In this document: positions 35,204-43,575 of the stretch, piece by piece | Position numbering within the stretch: position 1 is the stretch's first letter | Layout: each line of letters starts with the position of its first letter | Assembly (NCBI RefSeq): GCF_002174455.2 | Contig: NZ_CP147246.1 | Location: 833,501 to 897,500 of the forward strand | Origin: Enterococcus sp. 9D6_DIV0238 | GTDB taxonomy: Bacteria; Bacillota; Bacilli; Lactobacillales; Enterococcaceae | Reading direction: 5' to 3' | DNA length: 64,000 nucleotides | Notes under the pieces: generated by a model | Seen by the model: the letters and a program-made list of their open reading frames with translations, nothing else | Database searches by the model: none | Told to the model about the DNA's origin: nothing | Program-made: the position numbers and the translations under genes

Positions 35204-35632
35204 ATGCAGGAAATAGATACAGAAAAACTGCTTCATTCGTTAAAGCAAGCAGAAAGTTTTCAAACGGCTCTTGCAAAAACATCACCACACACGATCGATC
35301 AAACAGCTAAAAAATTTCTAAACCAATGGCTTGAGGTCAAACAAACGACAAAAAGTGCCGTCTTAAAAAAAGCAGGGATCACTGAAGCTACAGGCTACCA
35401 GTACTTTGATGGCAAACGAAATCCTTCTAGAGAAAAAATGATCGCTTTAGCGATCGGTTTCTCCTTAACACTAGAAGAAACCAATGAATTATTGAAAAAA
35501 ACTGGTCATGCTCAGCTCTACCCCAAACATCCTTGGGATGCGGTGGTCATCTACGGTCTCTCACATCGACTGACGATTTTAGAAATCGATGATTATTTAT
35601 ATGAGGCCGGACTTAAAACATTTGGTGAATAA
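35204..35632 (+). CDS. Small HTH-containing protein divergent from the kinase
   Basis: This 142-residue cytoplasmic protein has a XRE-like helix-turn-helix in its middle (residues about 55-105: SAVLKKAGITEATGYQYFDGKRNPSREKMIALAIGFSLTLEETNELLKKTGHAQL). A C-terminal region with VVIYGLSHRLTILEIDDYLYEAGL follows. This architecture is seen in proteins beside Ser/Thr kinases in streptococci and lactobacilli. It could be a transcription factor or a phosphorylation target of the kinase. GGGAG lies eight bases before the ATG; a longer frame upstream is not supported. A TATAAT at 35162-35167 may be its -10. Confidence 0.78.
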   Translation: MQEIDTEKLLHSLKQAESFQTALAKTSPHTIDQTAKKFLNQWLEVKQTTKSAVLKKAGITEATGYQYFDGKRNPSREKMIALAIGFSLTLEETNELLKKTGHAQLYPKHPWDAVVIYGLSHRLTILEIDDYLYEAGLKTFGE

Positions 35633-35670
35633 CTGATAAAAAGTACTTAGATTTAAGTAATGATCGACGT

Positions 35671-35719
35671 AAAAGAGACCAAAACAAAACTAAAAATCCG
35701 TTTTGTTTGGTCTCTTTTT
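35671..35719. terminator. Bidirectional terminator
   Basis: A long stem from AAAAGAGACC(A)AAACAAAAC to GTTTTGTTTGGTCTCTTTTT between the converging HTH gene and nhaC, with T- and A-runs at the two ends. Confidence 0.85.
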
Positions 35720-35721
35720 AA

Positions 35722-37089
35722 TTACTTTTTCTGACTCTTACTGTTTAACGCAATAAAGCAGGATAAAATTGGAAGTAAATAACAGAAAACAGCATAAGGT
35801 AAATACTCGATCGTCGAAATGCCTAATGTTCCTGAAATAAAAACACCACTTACCCCCCATGGAATCAACGGATTTACTACAGAGCCAGCATCATTCAAAC
35901 CTCTTGATAGCGATGTAAGAGGAACCTTCTTTTCTTTAAATTTATTGATAAACGACTTTCCTGGTAAAATGATCGATAGATACTGCTCACCGATCAATAC
36001 ATTGATTCCAATAGAACTCAACATTGTAATCAATATCAGTTTTCGGCGAGAATCGATGGCTTTTTCAAACCGCTGCAGCAAACAATCGATGATTTCCATT
36101 TTCACTAATAATCCACCTAATGATAACGCTAAAATGATCAGTGAAACCGACCACATCATGCTCTGGATCCCTCCTCGGGTCAACAATTCATCCACCTGAA
36201 TATTTCCCGTCTCAGAAACAAAACCATTTTGCAGCATCATAGCTGTTTCAACTAAAGATACATGCGGCGTTGTAAAAAACATCAGCAATAATGATGTTCC
36301 GATACTTGCTAATAAGGTAGGAATCGCTGGAATTTTTTTCCAGGCACAAATAAAGAGCAAAGCTAATGGAATCAGTGAAACAACAGAAATGTTGAAATGT
36401 TCATTCAATGTACTGACGATTTCATGAATACTATGACTATCCAGAGCACCATCATAGCGTAAACCTGTCACAAAAAAATAAATGGCAGATATCACAGCCG
36501 CTGGTAGTGCTGTTTTGTATGTATTTTTTAAATGATCAAATAAATCTACTTCAGCGATAGCTGCCGCTAGATTCACCGTATCTGAAAGTGGTGAAATCGA
36601 ATTCCCTAAAAAAGCACCCGAAACAATCGCCCCTGCTGTCAACGCTGGATCAACACCGATCAAACTGCCCATCCCTAGAAAAGCAATGCCGATCGTTGAA
36701 ACCGTCGTGAACGAACTGCCCACAGCTCCGCCTACGATACCGCAAACGAAAAAGACCGTCGGCACAAAATACTTCACAGACAGAAAAGAAAAACCTAAAA
36801 CCATGATCGTTGGAATCGTTCCTCCTGCGATCCACACGCTGATCAAAGCACCGATCAAAATAAAAATCACGATTGGAATAATACCAGATGATACTCCTTC
36901 AACAAGCGCCTCATGAATAAAATCCCAAGAAAATTTCTTATAAACAGCAAACACCATCAAATAACCAATTGCAAGCAACAAAGCGACATGGGCAGGAATA
37001 TTAAAACCAATAATACTAACTCCGATCATTACAACCAGTGTGATCAAAAGAAACGCTGCTTCATTAAAATTTACCCGATATTTTTTCAT
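35722..37089 (-). CDS. nhaC: Na+/H+ antiporter, NhaC family, of the tyramine locus
   Basis: This protein of about 455 residues has about twelve membrane segments. NhaC features are GALISVWIAGGTIPTIMVLG near residue 80, GGAVGSSFTTVSTIGIAF, GNSISPLSDTVNLAAAIAEVD (a conserved ion-site region) near 170, and LNDAGSVVNPLIPWGVSGVF near 400. In E. faecalis an nhaC gene closes the tyrosine decarboxylase cluster, and here too it lies directly after tyrDC, so it probably aids pH or Na+ balance during tyramine production. I chose the internal ATG two codons in, seven bases after GAGG. A weak hairpin in the 92-base gap upstream may reduce its expression relative to tyrDC. Confidence 0.9.
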   Translation of the reverse strand: MKKYRVNFNEAAFLLITLVVMIGVSIIGFNIPAHVALLLAIGYLMVFAVYKKFSWDFIHEALVEGVSSGIIPIVIFILIGALISVWIAGGTIPTIMVLGFSFLSVKYFVPTVFFVCGIVGGAVGSSFTTVSTIGIAFLGMGSLIGVDPALTAGAIVSGAFLGNSISPLSDTVNLAAAIAEVDLFDHLKNTYKTALPAAVISAIYFFVTGLRYDGALDSHSIHEIVSTLNEHFNISVVSLIPLALLFICAWKKIPAIPTLLASIGTSLLLMFFTTPHVSLVETAMMLQNGFVSETGNIQVDELLTRGGIQSMMWSVSLIILALSLGGLLVKMEIIDCLLQRFEKAIDSRRKLILITMLSSIGINVLIGEQYLSIILPGKSFINKFKEKKVPLTSLSRGLNDAGSVVNPLIPWGVSGVFISGTLGISTIEYLPYAVFCYLLPILSCFIALNSKSQKK

Positions 37090-37141
37090 ATACATTCCTC
37101 ACATCTTATAAAGTCCTTCCAGCTGACAAAACAAGAAATGC

Positions 37142-37163
37142 CTGCGGCAAAAATTCGCCGCAG
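37142..37163 (-). terminator. Weak hairpin between tyrDC and nhaC
   Basis: CTGCGGC pairs with GCCGCAG around eight bases. On the minus strand it is followed by GCATTTCTTGTTTTG, so it is at best a partial terminator or mRNA processing signal. Confidence 0.45.
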
Positions 37164-37181
37164 ACTTTCTTTGATAAACGA

Positions 37182-39035
37182 CTATTCTGCGTAGATCGCT
37201 TCTAATTTTTCTTGGATCGCTTGTTTGATTTTTACTGCATATTCATCAAACGTTTCTTTATCATTCATATATGGTGACATTGCAGCGGCGCGTAAAATCG
37301 TTACTTTATCTGCGCGTTCCCATTCAGCACGAGAGAAGCCTAGGCCGTTCACAAATTCAAACGGGCTGTTGCCATATTCTTCGATCGCAAAATCAGTATG
37401 TGACGTAATAAATTCATTATTGTATAATCCGCCTTTAGCATAAGAAGCGTAATCATAGAAATCGTGGTTCAATTTATTCATTTTCACAAGATCTGTATTG
37501 CCTTTTTCATTGAAGACATAATCCACCATATTAAAGTCTGGTTTTGTTAGGGCATGGATCTCAATTGTTTTATCGCCAACTTGGAACTCTAAGCCATCGA
37601 TAAAATGATAGAAATGATACGCACCTTCAATACTTGCACCCATCAATTTACCGTAACCCGTTACGTTTAACGGCAATACTTTATGTGCAGTCCAAACAGC
37701 AGCAGCAGTTGCACCAGCTTTTGATCCTTCTAAAATATAAGCACCAAGCAACGCTGGGATATCTGCTCCTTTTTCAAAGACATATGTGGCAAAGTAAGAA
37801 ATCACGTCACGCATGCGGATATCTTTGATCACAACACCACCAGCTGAATAAGGAATATAGCCCATTTTATGCGGATCGATCGTTACAGATTCTGCTTGTT
37901 CGATCGCTTTGAAAGAATCATAGATATCTTGTGTCAACCAATCATTCTTTTCTTGGAATATATTATGTTTGGCGTACACTTCATCAATTTTGTCCCATTC
38001 GATAAATTGATCATTTTCATCTAAGAAAATCGAACGACCATAACCGCCATAAGCTGCATCTACGTGGACATAGAAGTAGATTCCTTCTTGGGCTAACTTC
38101 TCACGTAACGCAATGATTTGATCGATACGGTCAACTTGTCCTTCTTCTGTGGAACCAACTACGCCTACTACGCCTAGTGTTGGGATTCCTTGCGCTGCTA
38201 GGTCACGAATTTGCGCTTCTAGTTTTTCGATGTCCATACGATATTCACTGTTCACTTCTCCAGCAATTACTTGATCTAAACCAATACCGATGATGTCAGC
38301 TGCTTTCAACCAAGAATAGTGTTTCGTTTGAGGGACGATCCATTTTCCTAATTTGTCTAAATTTTTACCGCTACGAGCTGAATGAGCTTTGATGTCATCC
38401 ATTTTGTCTTGGAGTTTATCTAAGATATCCAGTACTTCAGTCGTTGGCATATTCAATAATTCCCAATCTGTTTTTCCAGCGACCATTTCTGGTGCCACAG
38501 CTTGGATCCCAAATGGCAATGATTTCATATTGCGGGCATACCATAAACCTTCTAAGTTTGCGATCGAACCATCTGCTGCGATATGTCCCCAGCCGTTTTG
38601 ATAGCTCATCAAGCTGGCAAATTCCATTCCAACTTCTTCTTCCATTTGTGAAGTTGCTGGTGAAGATTCATACGCTACATTATTTCCATTCCAAAGCATC
38701 GCTGCTGAATAGGCGATAATCGAAGGCATTAATGTTTCAGCGTTCATATGCCCCCAGAAACGACCTGCTGAATGCCATGGTAATGATTCTGTACGTAAAC
38801 GTGAAGACAAGGTATTGAAGACAGTCCGCATGTTGTCTGCTGTTTCTTGGAAGCTTTTAGAGCTTCTATCTTGGGGAGTGATGACAGGCATATCTTGCGG
38901 CATGTAGTTTTGTCTCCAGCCGATGTGCTCATCGATCATTTTATTCAATAATTCTTTGAATAGATCAACGTTTTCACCTTTGTCACCGATAAATAGTGCT
39001 TTTAAATTTGTATCATCTGTATTGAAATTTTTCAT
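37182..39035 (-). CDS. tyrDC: Tyrosine decarboxylase (PLP-dependent)
   Basis: This 617-residue group II decarboxylase converts tyrosine, and often phenylalanine, to tyramine and CO2, consuming a cytoplasmic proton. The PLP lysine is in [17 protein letters not shown] near residue 390, and the His stacking region is [15 protein letters not shown] near 295. Length is like the 620-residue E. faecalis enzyme. GGAGG lies before the ATG at 39035, so I drop the eight-residue upstream extension. Downstream of tyrP by 68 bases and upstream of nhaC, it lies in one leftward operon. It has no regulatory insertion that I can see. Confidence 0.95.
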   Translation of the reverse strand: MKNFNTDDTNLKALFIGDKGENVDLFKELLNKMIDEHIGWRQNYMPQDMPVITPQDRSSKSFQETADNMRTVFNTLSSRLRTESLPWHSAGRFWGHMNAETLMPSIIAYSAAMLWNGNNVAYESSPATSQMEEEVGMEFASLMSYQNGWGHIAADGSIANLEGLWYARNMKSLPFGIQAVAPEMVAGKTDWELLNMPTTEVLDILDKLQDKMDDIKAHSARSGKNLDKLGKWIVPQTKHYSWLKAADIIGIGLDQVIAGEVNSEYRMDIEKLEAQIRDLAAQGIPTLGVVGVVGSTEEGQVDRIDQIIALREKLAQEGIYFYVHVDAAYGGYGRSIFLDENDQFIEWDKIDEVYAKHNIFQEKNDWLTQDIYDSFKAIEQAESVTIDPHKMGYIPYSAGGVVIKDIRMRDVISYFATYVFEKGADIPALLGAYILEGSKAGATAAAVWTAHKVLPLNVTGYGKLMGASIEGAYHFYHFIDGLEFQVGDKTIEIHALTKPDFNMVDYVFNEKGNTDLVKMNKLNHDFYDYASYAKGGLYNNEFITSHTDFAIEEYGNSPFEFVNGLGFSRAEWERADKVTILRAAAMSPYMNDKETFDEYAVKIKQAIQEKLEAIYAE

Positions 39036-39103
39036 GAATATTTCCTCCAATAGTTTCAAAATAAGTCAGACTAATCAGCCTCTTGATAAACTGTTTATGC
39101 TGT

Positions 39104-40507
39104 TTACTTCGTTTTTTTCCATTCTGGTTTTTTTCTTTTATAAATGAGCAAAGCAATGCCGATCATGATCAATGTGGCAGCAACTTGGAAAATCACGTAT
39201 GCAACATGACCGCTTTGGGGAACAGAGGTTGGTGGTATCAAACTGACCAACATTGTAACGATCACACTCACGACTGCCAATGAAGCCACAGCCCACATCA
39301 AACCATTGCCTTTACTTCCTAATCTAAACGGACGCTCAACAGACGGCATGCTGTAACGCAGTTTAACTGCGGATAAAGAAATCAATAGATAAACGACGCA
39401 ATATAAAATCGTTGTGGTAATTGTAATAATCAAAAATGCTTCACTTATATCTGGTACGACAACATATAAGAATGAAACAAGAGAAATAACGATCGCTTGG
39501 ATCATCACGAAAGTGATTGGAATTCCTTTTGCGTTACGTTTTTGGAAAAATGGCGGTAAGTTCCCTTCATCTGCCACTTTGATCATTGATTTACTTGGAC
39601 CTAACACCCAGGCACTCAATTGAACTAACACACCGATCAAAATCATCAATGAAACAATATTATTAAAAATAGCAGGAATTCCCAGATCTTCTGTCATGAT
39701 CACGAATGGTTGTGTAATATTGGCTAATTCCATTTGACCAGCTGGTACGCTGTCAGCAACACTTAAGCCAGCAACTAAATTAAACACCACAAGCAATAAA
39801 ACAGATGCAATAACTGCGATAGGGTAATTCCGTTTAGGGTTATCGATATTGTTAGCATGAACTGATGAAATCTCAACACCAGCAAAAATAAAAATGATCC
39901 CTGTCAATGTTGGCAGACTTCCTAAATCACTAAAATCCGGTAATAGTTTTGCAGCTTCGAAATGACCTAAATAGCTGTCTTGATTGATTCCGTGTTTTGC
40001 CATGTACATCATTCCTAAAACAACTAAGGCTACGAATGGAATATAAACACCGATCACAGCACCCCAGTCACCAGCGATTTTGACCATATCAAATTTTAAA
40101 TTCAATAATGTAATGCTCCAATAGGAAAGCAAAATCATAATGAAGATAAATAGATTGTTATGTCCTAAATCTGGACGATCGATGACATAGCCAAGCAACA
40201 CACCGACGGTCGAAGCAACCATGACCATCCCAAAGAACATTTGAACCCATAATAGCCATGATGTAACAAAGCCCCATTTTTCACCGAATGCGTTGCGCAC
40301 CCATACTTGAGGACCGCCTTCTTCCGGCCAGCCAGTTGACAATTCAGCTGAAATCAATGCAATCGGTAATGCAAAACAACAAGCCGCGATCAGCATATAA
40401 AAAATCTGTGCCCAGCCTGTTGAAGCTAATGTTGGAACACTACGAACTGTTCCAAAAAAGGCCATGGTAATTCCAATCAATCCAAATAATGACAATTTCT
40501 TATTCAT
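39104..40507 (-). CDS. tyrP: Tyrosine/tyramine antiporter (APC superfamily)
   Basis: This 467-residue membrane exchanger has about twelve segments. It starts KLSLFGLIGITMAFFGTVRSVPTLASTGWAQIF, then EEGGPQVWVRNAFGEKWGFVTSWLLWVQMFFGM (the GGxxxW-type substrate region of glutamate:GABA antiporter-like APC proteins). FAGVEISSVHANNIDNPKRNYP near residue 210 is the conserved FxGxE block. Electrogenic exchange of tyrosine for tyramine with TyrDC generates proton-motive force. It is the first gene of the leftward operon behind a good promoter at 40592-40564 and GGAGG. In the E. faecalis cluster it follows the decarboxylase gene, so the order is swapped here. Confidence 0.92.
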   Translation of the reverse strand: MNKKLSLFGLIGITMAFFGTVRSVPTLASTGWAQIFYMLIAACCFALPIALISAELSTGWPEEGGPQVWVRNAFGEKWGFVTSWLLWVQMFFGMVMVASTVGVLLGYVIDRPDLGHNNLFIFIMILLSYWSITLLNLKFDMVKIAGDWGAVIGVYIPFVALVVLGMMYMAKHGINQDSYLGHFEAAKLLPDFSDLGSLPTLTGIIFIFAGVEISSVHANNIDNPKRNYPIAVIASVLLLVVFNLVAGLSVADSVPAGQMELANITQPFVIMTEDLGIPAIFNNIVSLMILIGVLVQLSAWVLGPSKSMIKVADEGNLPPFFQKRNAKGIPITFVMIQAIVISLVSFLYVVVPDISEAFLIITITTTILYCVVYLLISLSAVKLRYSMPSVERPFRLGSKGNGLMWAVASLAVVSVIVTMLVSLIPPTSVPQSGHVAYVIFQVAATLIMIGIALLIYKRKKPEWKKTK

Positions 40508-40563
40508 GTTTGACCTCCTGATTAAATTTATTTGTTTGTTCCCACATGTGAAATCACATTCAA

Positions 40564-40592
40564 AGTATAGGTACCATAGAGACCCAAGTCAA
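40564..40592 (-). promoter_or_regulatory. Promoter of tyrP-tyrDC-nhaC
   Basis: TTGACT (40592-40587), 17-base spacer, TATACT (40569-40564), giving a leader of about 50 bases to the tyrP ATG. No operator is recognised, though the 240 bases upstream are free of genes and could hold one. Confidence 0.75.
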
Positions 40593-40828
40593 AAAGAGCA
40601 GAATTAAAAAAAAAGCTCGTTATTTAACATTTTTATCTTCTGTTTGGCGCGTCAGCGCTTTACTACGTTAAAGTGTTTCTGAGCAAAAAAAGCAATTAGT
40701 CACCTCGTTTATTAAATTTGTCACAAATGATTTTTGCTTTAGTTCTTTTAAAAAAATCTAAATTAAAGTAATTTATACCAATATGAGAATCCTTTCATTT
40801 AAAAATAATAAAAGGAAACAAGTTGGAT

Positions 40829-40857
40829 TTGACAAGTCGACCGATTTGTCGTAGAAT
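40829..40857 (+). promoter_or_regulatory. Promoter of the T-box tyrS transcript
   Basis: TTGACA (40829-40834), 17-base spacer containing the dyad GACAAGTCGACCGATTTGTC, and TAGAAT (40852-40857). Transcription should start near 40864, just ahead of the T-box. Confidence 0.75.
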
Positions 40858-40865
40858 TACCACAA

Positions 40866-41101
40866 AATAACATATCAAACTTTGATAAAGCGAAGTAGCA
40901 AAGATGTCCCTATTTCAGAGAGTCAGCATTTAGTGAGAGTTGGCATATACATTTTTTGTGAATTACACTTTTAGTTTCCTACCGTAAGTGGGCGTCTATC
41001 TACGATACAGATTCGAGAGGTATATGTTTTTACATATACAATTTGGGTGGTAACACGGCGAAGTTCGTCCCATAGGCTAATAGCCTATGGGGCGTTTTTT
41101 A
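40866..41101 (+). ncRNA. T-box riboswitch, tyrosine-type, before tyrS
   Basis: The leader holds the stem I signature AGAGAGTC, a UAC triplet suited to tyrosine in GTGAATTACACTT (near 40960-40972, another UAC lies at 40946), and the antiterminator bulge GGGTGGTAACACGGCG (41045-41060). An intrinsic terminator follows: CGTCCCATAGGCT with its complement and TTTTTT (41066-41100). Uncharged tRNA-Tyr should favour the antiterminator, so TyrS rises when tyrosine is scarce. The exact specifier position is uncertain. Confidence 0.88.
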
Positions 41102-41126
41102 TTTATATAGGAAAGGATGAAGAAAC

Positions 41127-42395
41127 ATGACAAACATTATTGATGAATTAGAATGGCGCGGCGCCATCAACCAACAAACAGATAGCGAAGGTTTACGTGA
41201 GTACGTTGAAACCAACAGCATTTCACTATATTGCGGTGTGGACCCTACAGGAGACAGTATGCATATCGGACATTTGATTCCATTTATGATGCTAAAAAGA
41301 TTCCAATCTTTTGGACACCACCCTTTTATTTTGATCGGTGGAGCTACTGGTACGATCGGAGATCCAAGCGGTCGAACAACAGAACGTCAATTACAAACAA
41401 TGGAAACTGTTCAGCACAACGTCGATTCTTTGACACGCCAAATGGAAAAACTGTTTGCCGTTGATACAGACAACACATTGACTTTGGTAAACAACTACGA
41501 CTGGACGCACAATTTAACACTTTTAGATTTCTTGAGAGATTTTGGTAAGTTTTTCAATATCAACACTATGCTTGCTAAAGATATCGTAGCAAGTCGTTTA
41601 GAAACAGGAATCTCATTTACAGAGTTCACATACCAAATCCTACAATCAATGGACTTTTTACACCTATTCCAAAATAATAATGTACGCATGCAAATCGGTG
41701 GTGCCGATCAATGGGGCAATATCACTGCTGGATTAGACTTGATTCGTAAAAAAGAAGGTGCAGATGCGAAAGCTTTTGGTTTAACGATTCCATTGATGCT
41801 AAAAGCAGACGGTACAAAATTCGGGAAAACGGCCGGCGGTGCGGTTTGGCTCGATCCAGAAAAAACAACACCTTACGAATTCTACCAATTCTGGGTCAAT
41901 CAAGATGACCGTGATGTCATCAAATACCTAAAATTCTTTACCTTCTTAACAAAAGAAGAAATCGAAGCGCTAGAAGTCAAAGTAGAAACAGAACCGCATT
42001 TACGTGAAGCACAACGTGTATTAGCAGCGGAAATGACAAAATTTGTGCATAGTGAAGAAGATTTAAACGATGCGTTAGCTATTTCAGAAGCCTTATTCTC
42101 TGGTAACGTTAAAAACTTAACATCAAAACAAATCGAAGAAGGATTCAAAAATATGCCGACAGTCGAAACCGATGCTATCAATCAAAATATTGTTGATTGG
42201 CTGATCGAATTAGGGATCGAACCTTCAAAACGCCAAGCACGTGAAGATGTAACAAATGGCGCCATTTCAATCAACGGTGATCGGATCCATGAGGTAGACT
42301 TTGAAGTGACAGCCGATCAATCATTCGATGGGAAATTCATCATTGTTCGAAAAGGCAAAAAACAATACACTTTGGTAAAATTAGGCACAAAATAA
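41127..42395 (+). CDS. tyrS: Tyrosyl-tRNA synthetase of the tyramine locus
   Basis: This 422-residue class I synthetase is complete. The HIGH motif is HIGHL (TGDSMHIGHLIPFMMLKRF near residue 45) and the KMSKS-like loop is KFGKT in KADGTKFGKTAGG near 230. The C-terminal S4 RNA-binding domain reads SKRQAREDVTNGAISINGDRIHEVD. AAAGGATG precedes the ATG. It lies next to and divergent from tyrP, as the specialised tyrS tied to tyrosine decarboxylation in lactic acid bacteria, where it may act as a tyrosine gauge. Whether the genome has a second housekeeping tyrS cannot be seen here. Confidence 0.95.
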   Translation: MTNIIDELEWRGAINQQTDSEGLREYVETNSISLYCGVDPTGDSMHIGHLIPFMMLKRFQSFGHHPFILIGGATGTIGDPSGRTTERQLQTMETVQHNVDSLTRQMEKLFAVDTDNTLTLVNNYDWTHNLTLLDFLRDFGKFFNINTMLAKDIVASRLETGISFTEFTYQILQSMDFLHLFQNNNVRMQIGGADQWGNITAGLDLIRKKEGADAKAFGLTIPLMLKADGTKFGKTAGGAVWLDPEKTTPYEFYQFWVNQDDRDVIKYLKFFTFLTKEEIEALEVKVETEPHLREAQRVLAAEMTKFVHSEEDLNDALAISEALFSGNVKNLTSKQIEEGFKNMPTVETDAINQNIVDWLIELGIEPSKRQAREDVTNGAISINGDRIHEVDFEVTADQSFDGKFIIVRKGKKQYTLVKLGTK

Positions 42396-42410
42396 TCGCT
42401 ACAACAACTT

Positions 42411-42456
42411 AAAAAAGCACGAAACAAGACTAAAAACTCTTGTTTCGTGCTTTTTT
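42411..42456 (+). terminator. Terminator of tyrS
   Basis: AAAAAAGCACGAAACAAGA pairs with its perfect complement around eight bases, ending in TTTTTT. Confidence 0.9.
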
Positions 42457-42552
42457 CTCTTGGTACTGGACAAAAGAAAAAAAAGTTTTATAATAGGAAA
42501 ATGGTTGCGATATTTATAACGCATGATTTATGAATATGAAGTTCAATAGTCA

Positions 42553-43125
42553 ATTTGTTCCGCTTTTGCTGAGAATCACAGAGAATGAAATGAACTGATG
42601 TTGAACAGTACAAGACTTTCAAAGAAAGTGTTGACCATTTATGTTATCTAGCTACATGAGCCAGTCTCTCGAGAAAAAGATAAAACCTGAATGAGGCAAA
42701 AAGCGCCTCAGTCATGTTTTCCTATTTTCTTGTCGAGACTAAATGGGCTCATTCCGCTTTTAATGTTATCCAGCTGCACAAATCAATCCTTAGGAAAATA
42801 GATAAATTGTCAGTGAGACAAAAACGTCTCAATGTCAATTTCCTAATTTTCTACAGGATCAAACGATTTGTTCCGCTTTTAGTGTTATCCAGCTGCACAA
42901 ATCAATCCTTAGGAAAATAGATAAATTATCAGTGAGACAAAAAGCGACTCCATGTCAATTTCCTAATTTTCTACAGGATCAAACGATTTGTTCCGCTTTT
43001 AGTGTTATCCAGCTGCACAAATCAATCCTTAGGAAAATAGATAAATTGTCAGTGAGACAAAAACGTCTCAATGTCAATTTCCTAATTTTCTACAGGATTA
43101 AACGATTTGTTCCGCTTTTAAATTT
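42553..43125. repeat. Composite intergenic repeat array C (D module plus four hairpin units)
   Basis: In opposite orientation to arrays A and B: D module (42553-42643, with AACAGTACAAGACTTTC and GAAAGTGTTGA), then four units ending TTCCGC at 42752, 42871, 42991 and 43110, a period of 119-120. The last three are almost identical apart from loop changes in the third (AAGCGACTCC versus AACGTCTCA). They close with CACAAATC/GATTTGT, a third arm version besides those of arrays A and B. Open frames here are by-products. The array ends ten bases before the ribosome-binding site of the next gene. Confidence 0.85.
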
Positions 43126-43136
43126 AGGAGGGACTT

Positions 43137-43451
43137 ATGAAAATCGATAAAATTCAAGACGGTCATGGTGATGAGTTTTTCCGTTCTCTACTTGCGTTAG
43201 AAACTTTAGAGGATTGTTATAATTATTTTGATGATTTGATGACATTGAAAGAACTTGATTCAATGATCCAGCGTTTTGAAGTGGCAAAGCTGCTTCTATT
43301 GAATAAAACGTATACCGATATCGCAGAAGCAACTGGCAGCAGTACCACGACGATTTCTAGAGTAAAACGAATTTTAGATGAAGGAAACGGTGGCTTACTG
43401 GAGATGGTTCATAGAATCGATGAAGAGGACGATAGCGAGCTTCATCACTAG
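43137..43451 (+). CDS. YerC/YecD family TrpR-related regulator
   Basis: This 104-residue DNA-binding protein of the TrpR-like YerC/YecD family (TIGR02531 type) contains the helix-turn-helix MIQRFEVAKLLLLNKTYTDIAEATGSSTTTISRVKRIL near residues 40-80. These short proteins resemble the Trp repressor fold, but their ligand and target are unknown in Firmicutes. GGAGG lies just before the ATG. The last repeat unit of array C runs up to this ribosome-binding site, so the transcript leader of this gene is probably made of the repeat hairpins. It converges on the PDH operon with a shared terminator between. Confidence 0.87.
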   Translation: MKIDKIQDGHGDEFFRSLLALETLEDCYNYFDDLMTLKELDSMIQRFEVAKLLLLNKTYTDIAEATGSSTTTISRVKRILDEGNGGLLEMVHRIDEEDDSELHH

Positions 43452-43526
43452 ATCAGATAATCTTTCCCCTGAAACGTAATGATACTCTTAAATTACTTTT
43501 TAGGGTCTTTTATTTAAAAGCAAAAC

Positions 43527-43560
43527 AAAAGACCGAGCCTGGCCAGCTCGGTCTTTCTTT
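43527..43560. terminator. Bidirectional terminator between trpR-like gene and pdhD
   Basis: AAAAGACCGAGC pairs with GCTCGGTCTTT around CTGGCCA, with A/T runs on both sides. It serves both convergent transcripts. Confidence 0.85.
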
Positions 43561-43575
43561 GTGTGACAATCTATG

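Noticed and set aside
42714..43150. Two open frames of 68 and 72 codons with near-identical sequence, which looked like a duplicated small gene
   Set aside because: Both lie wholly within the tandem hairpin units of array C. Their likeness comes from the repeats, there are no ribosome-binding sites, and arrays A and B do not keep the frame.
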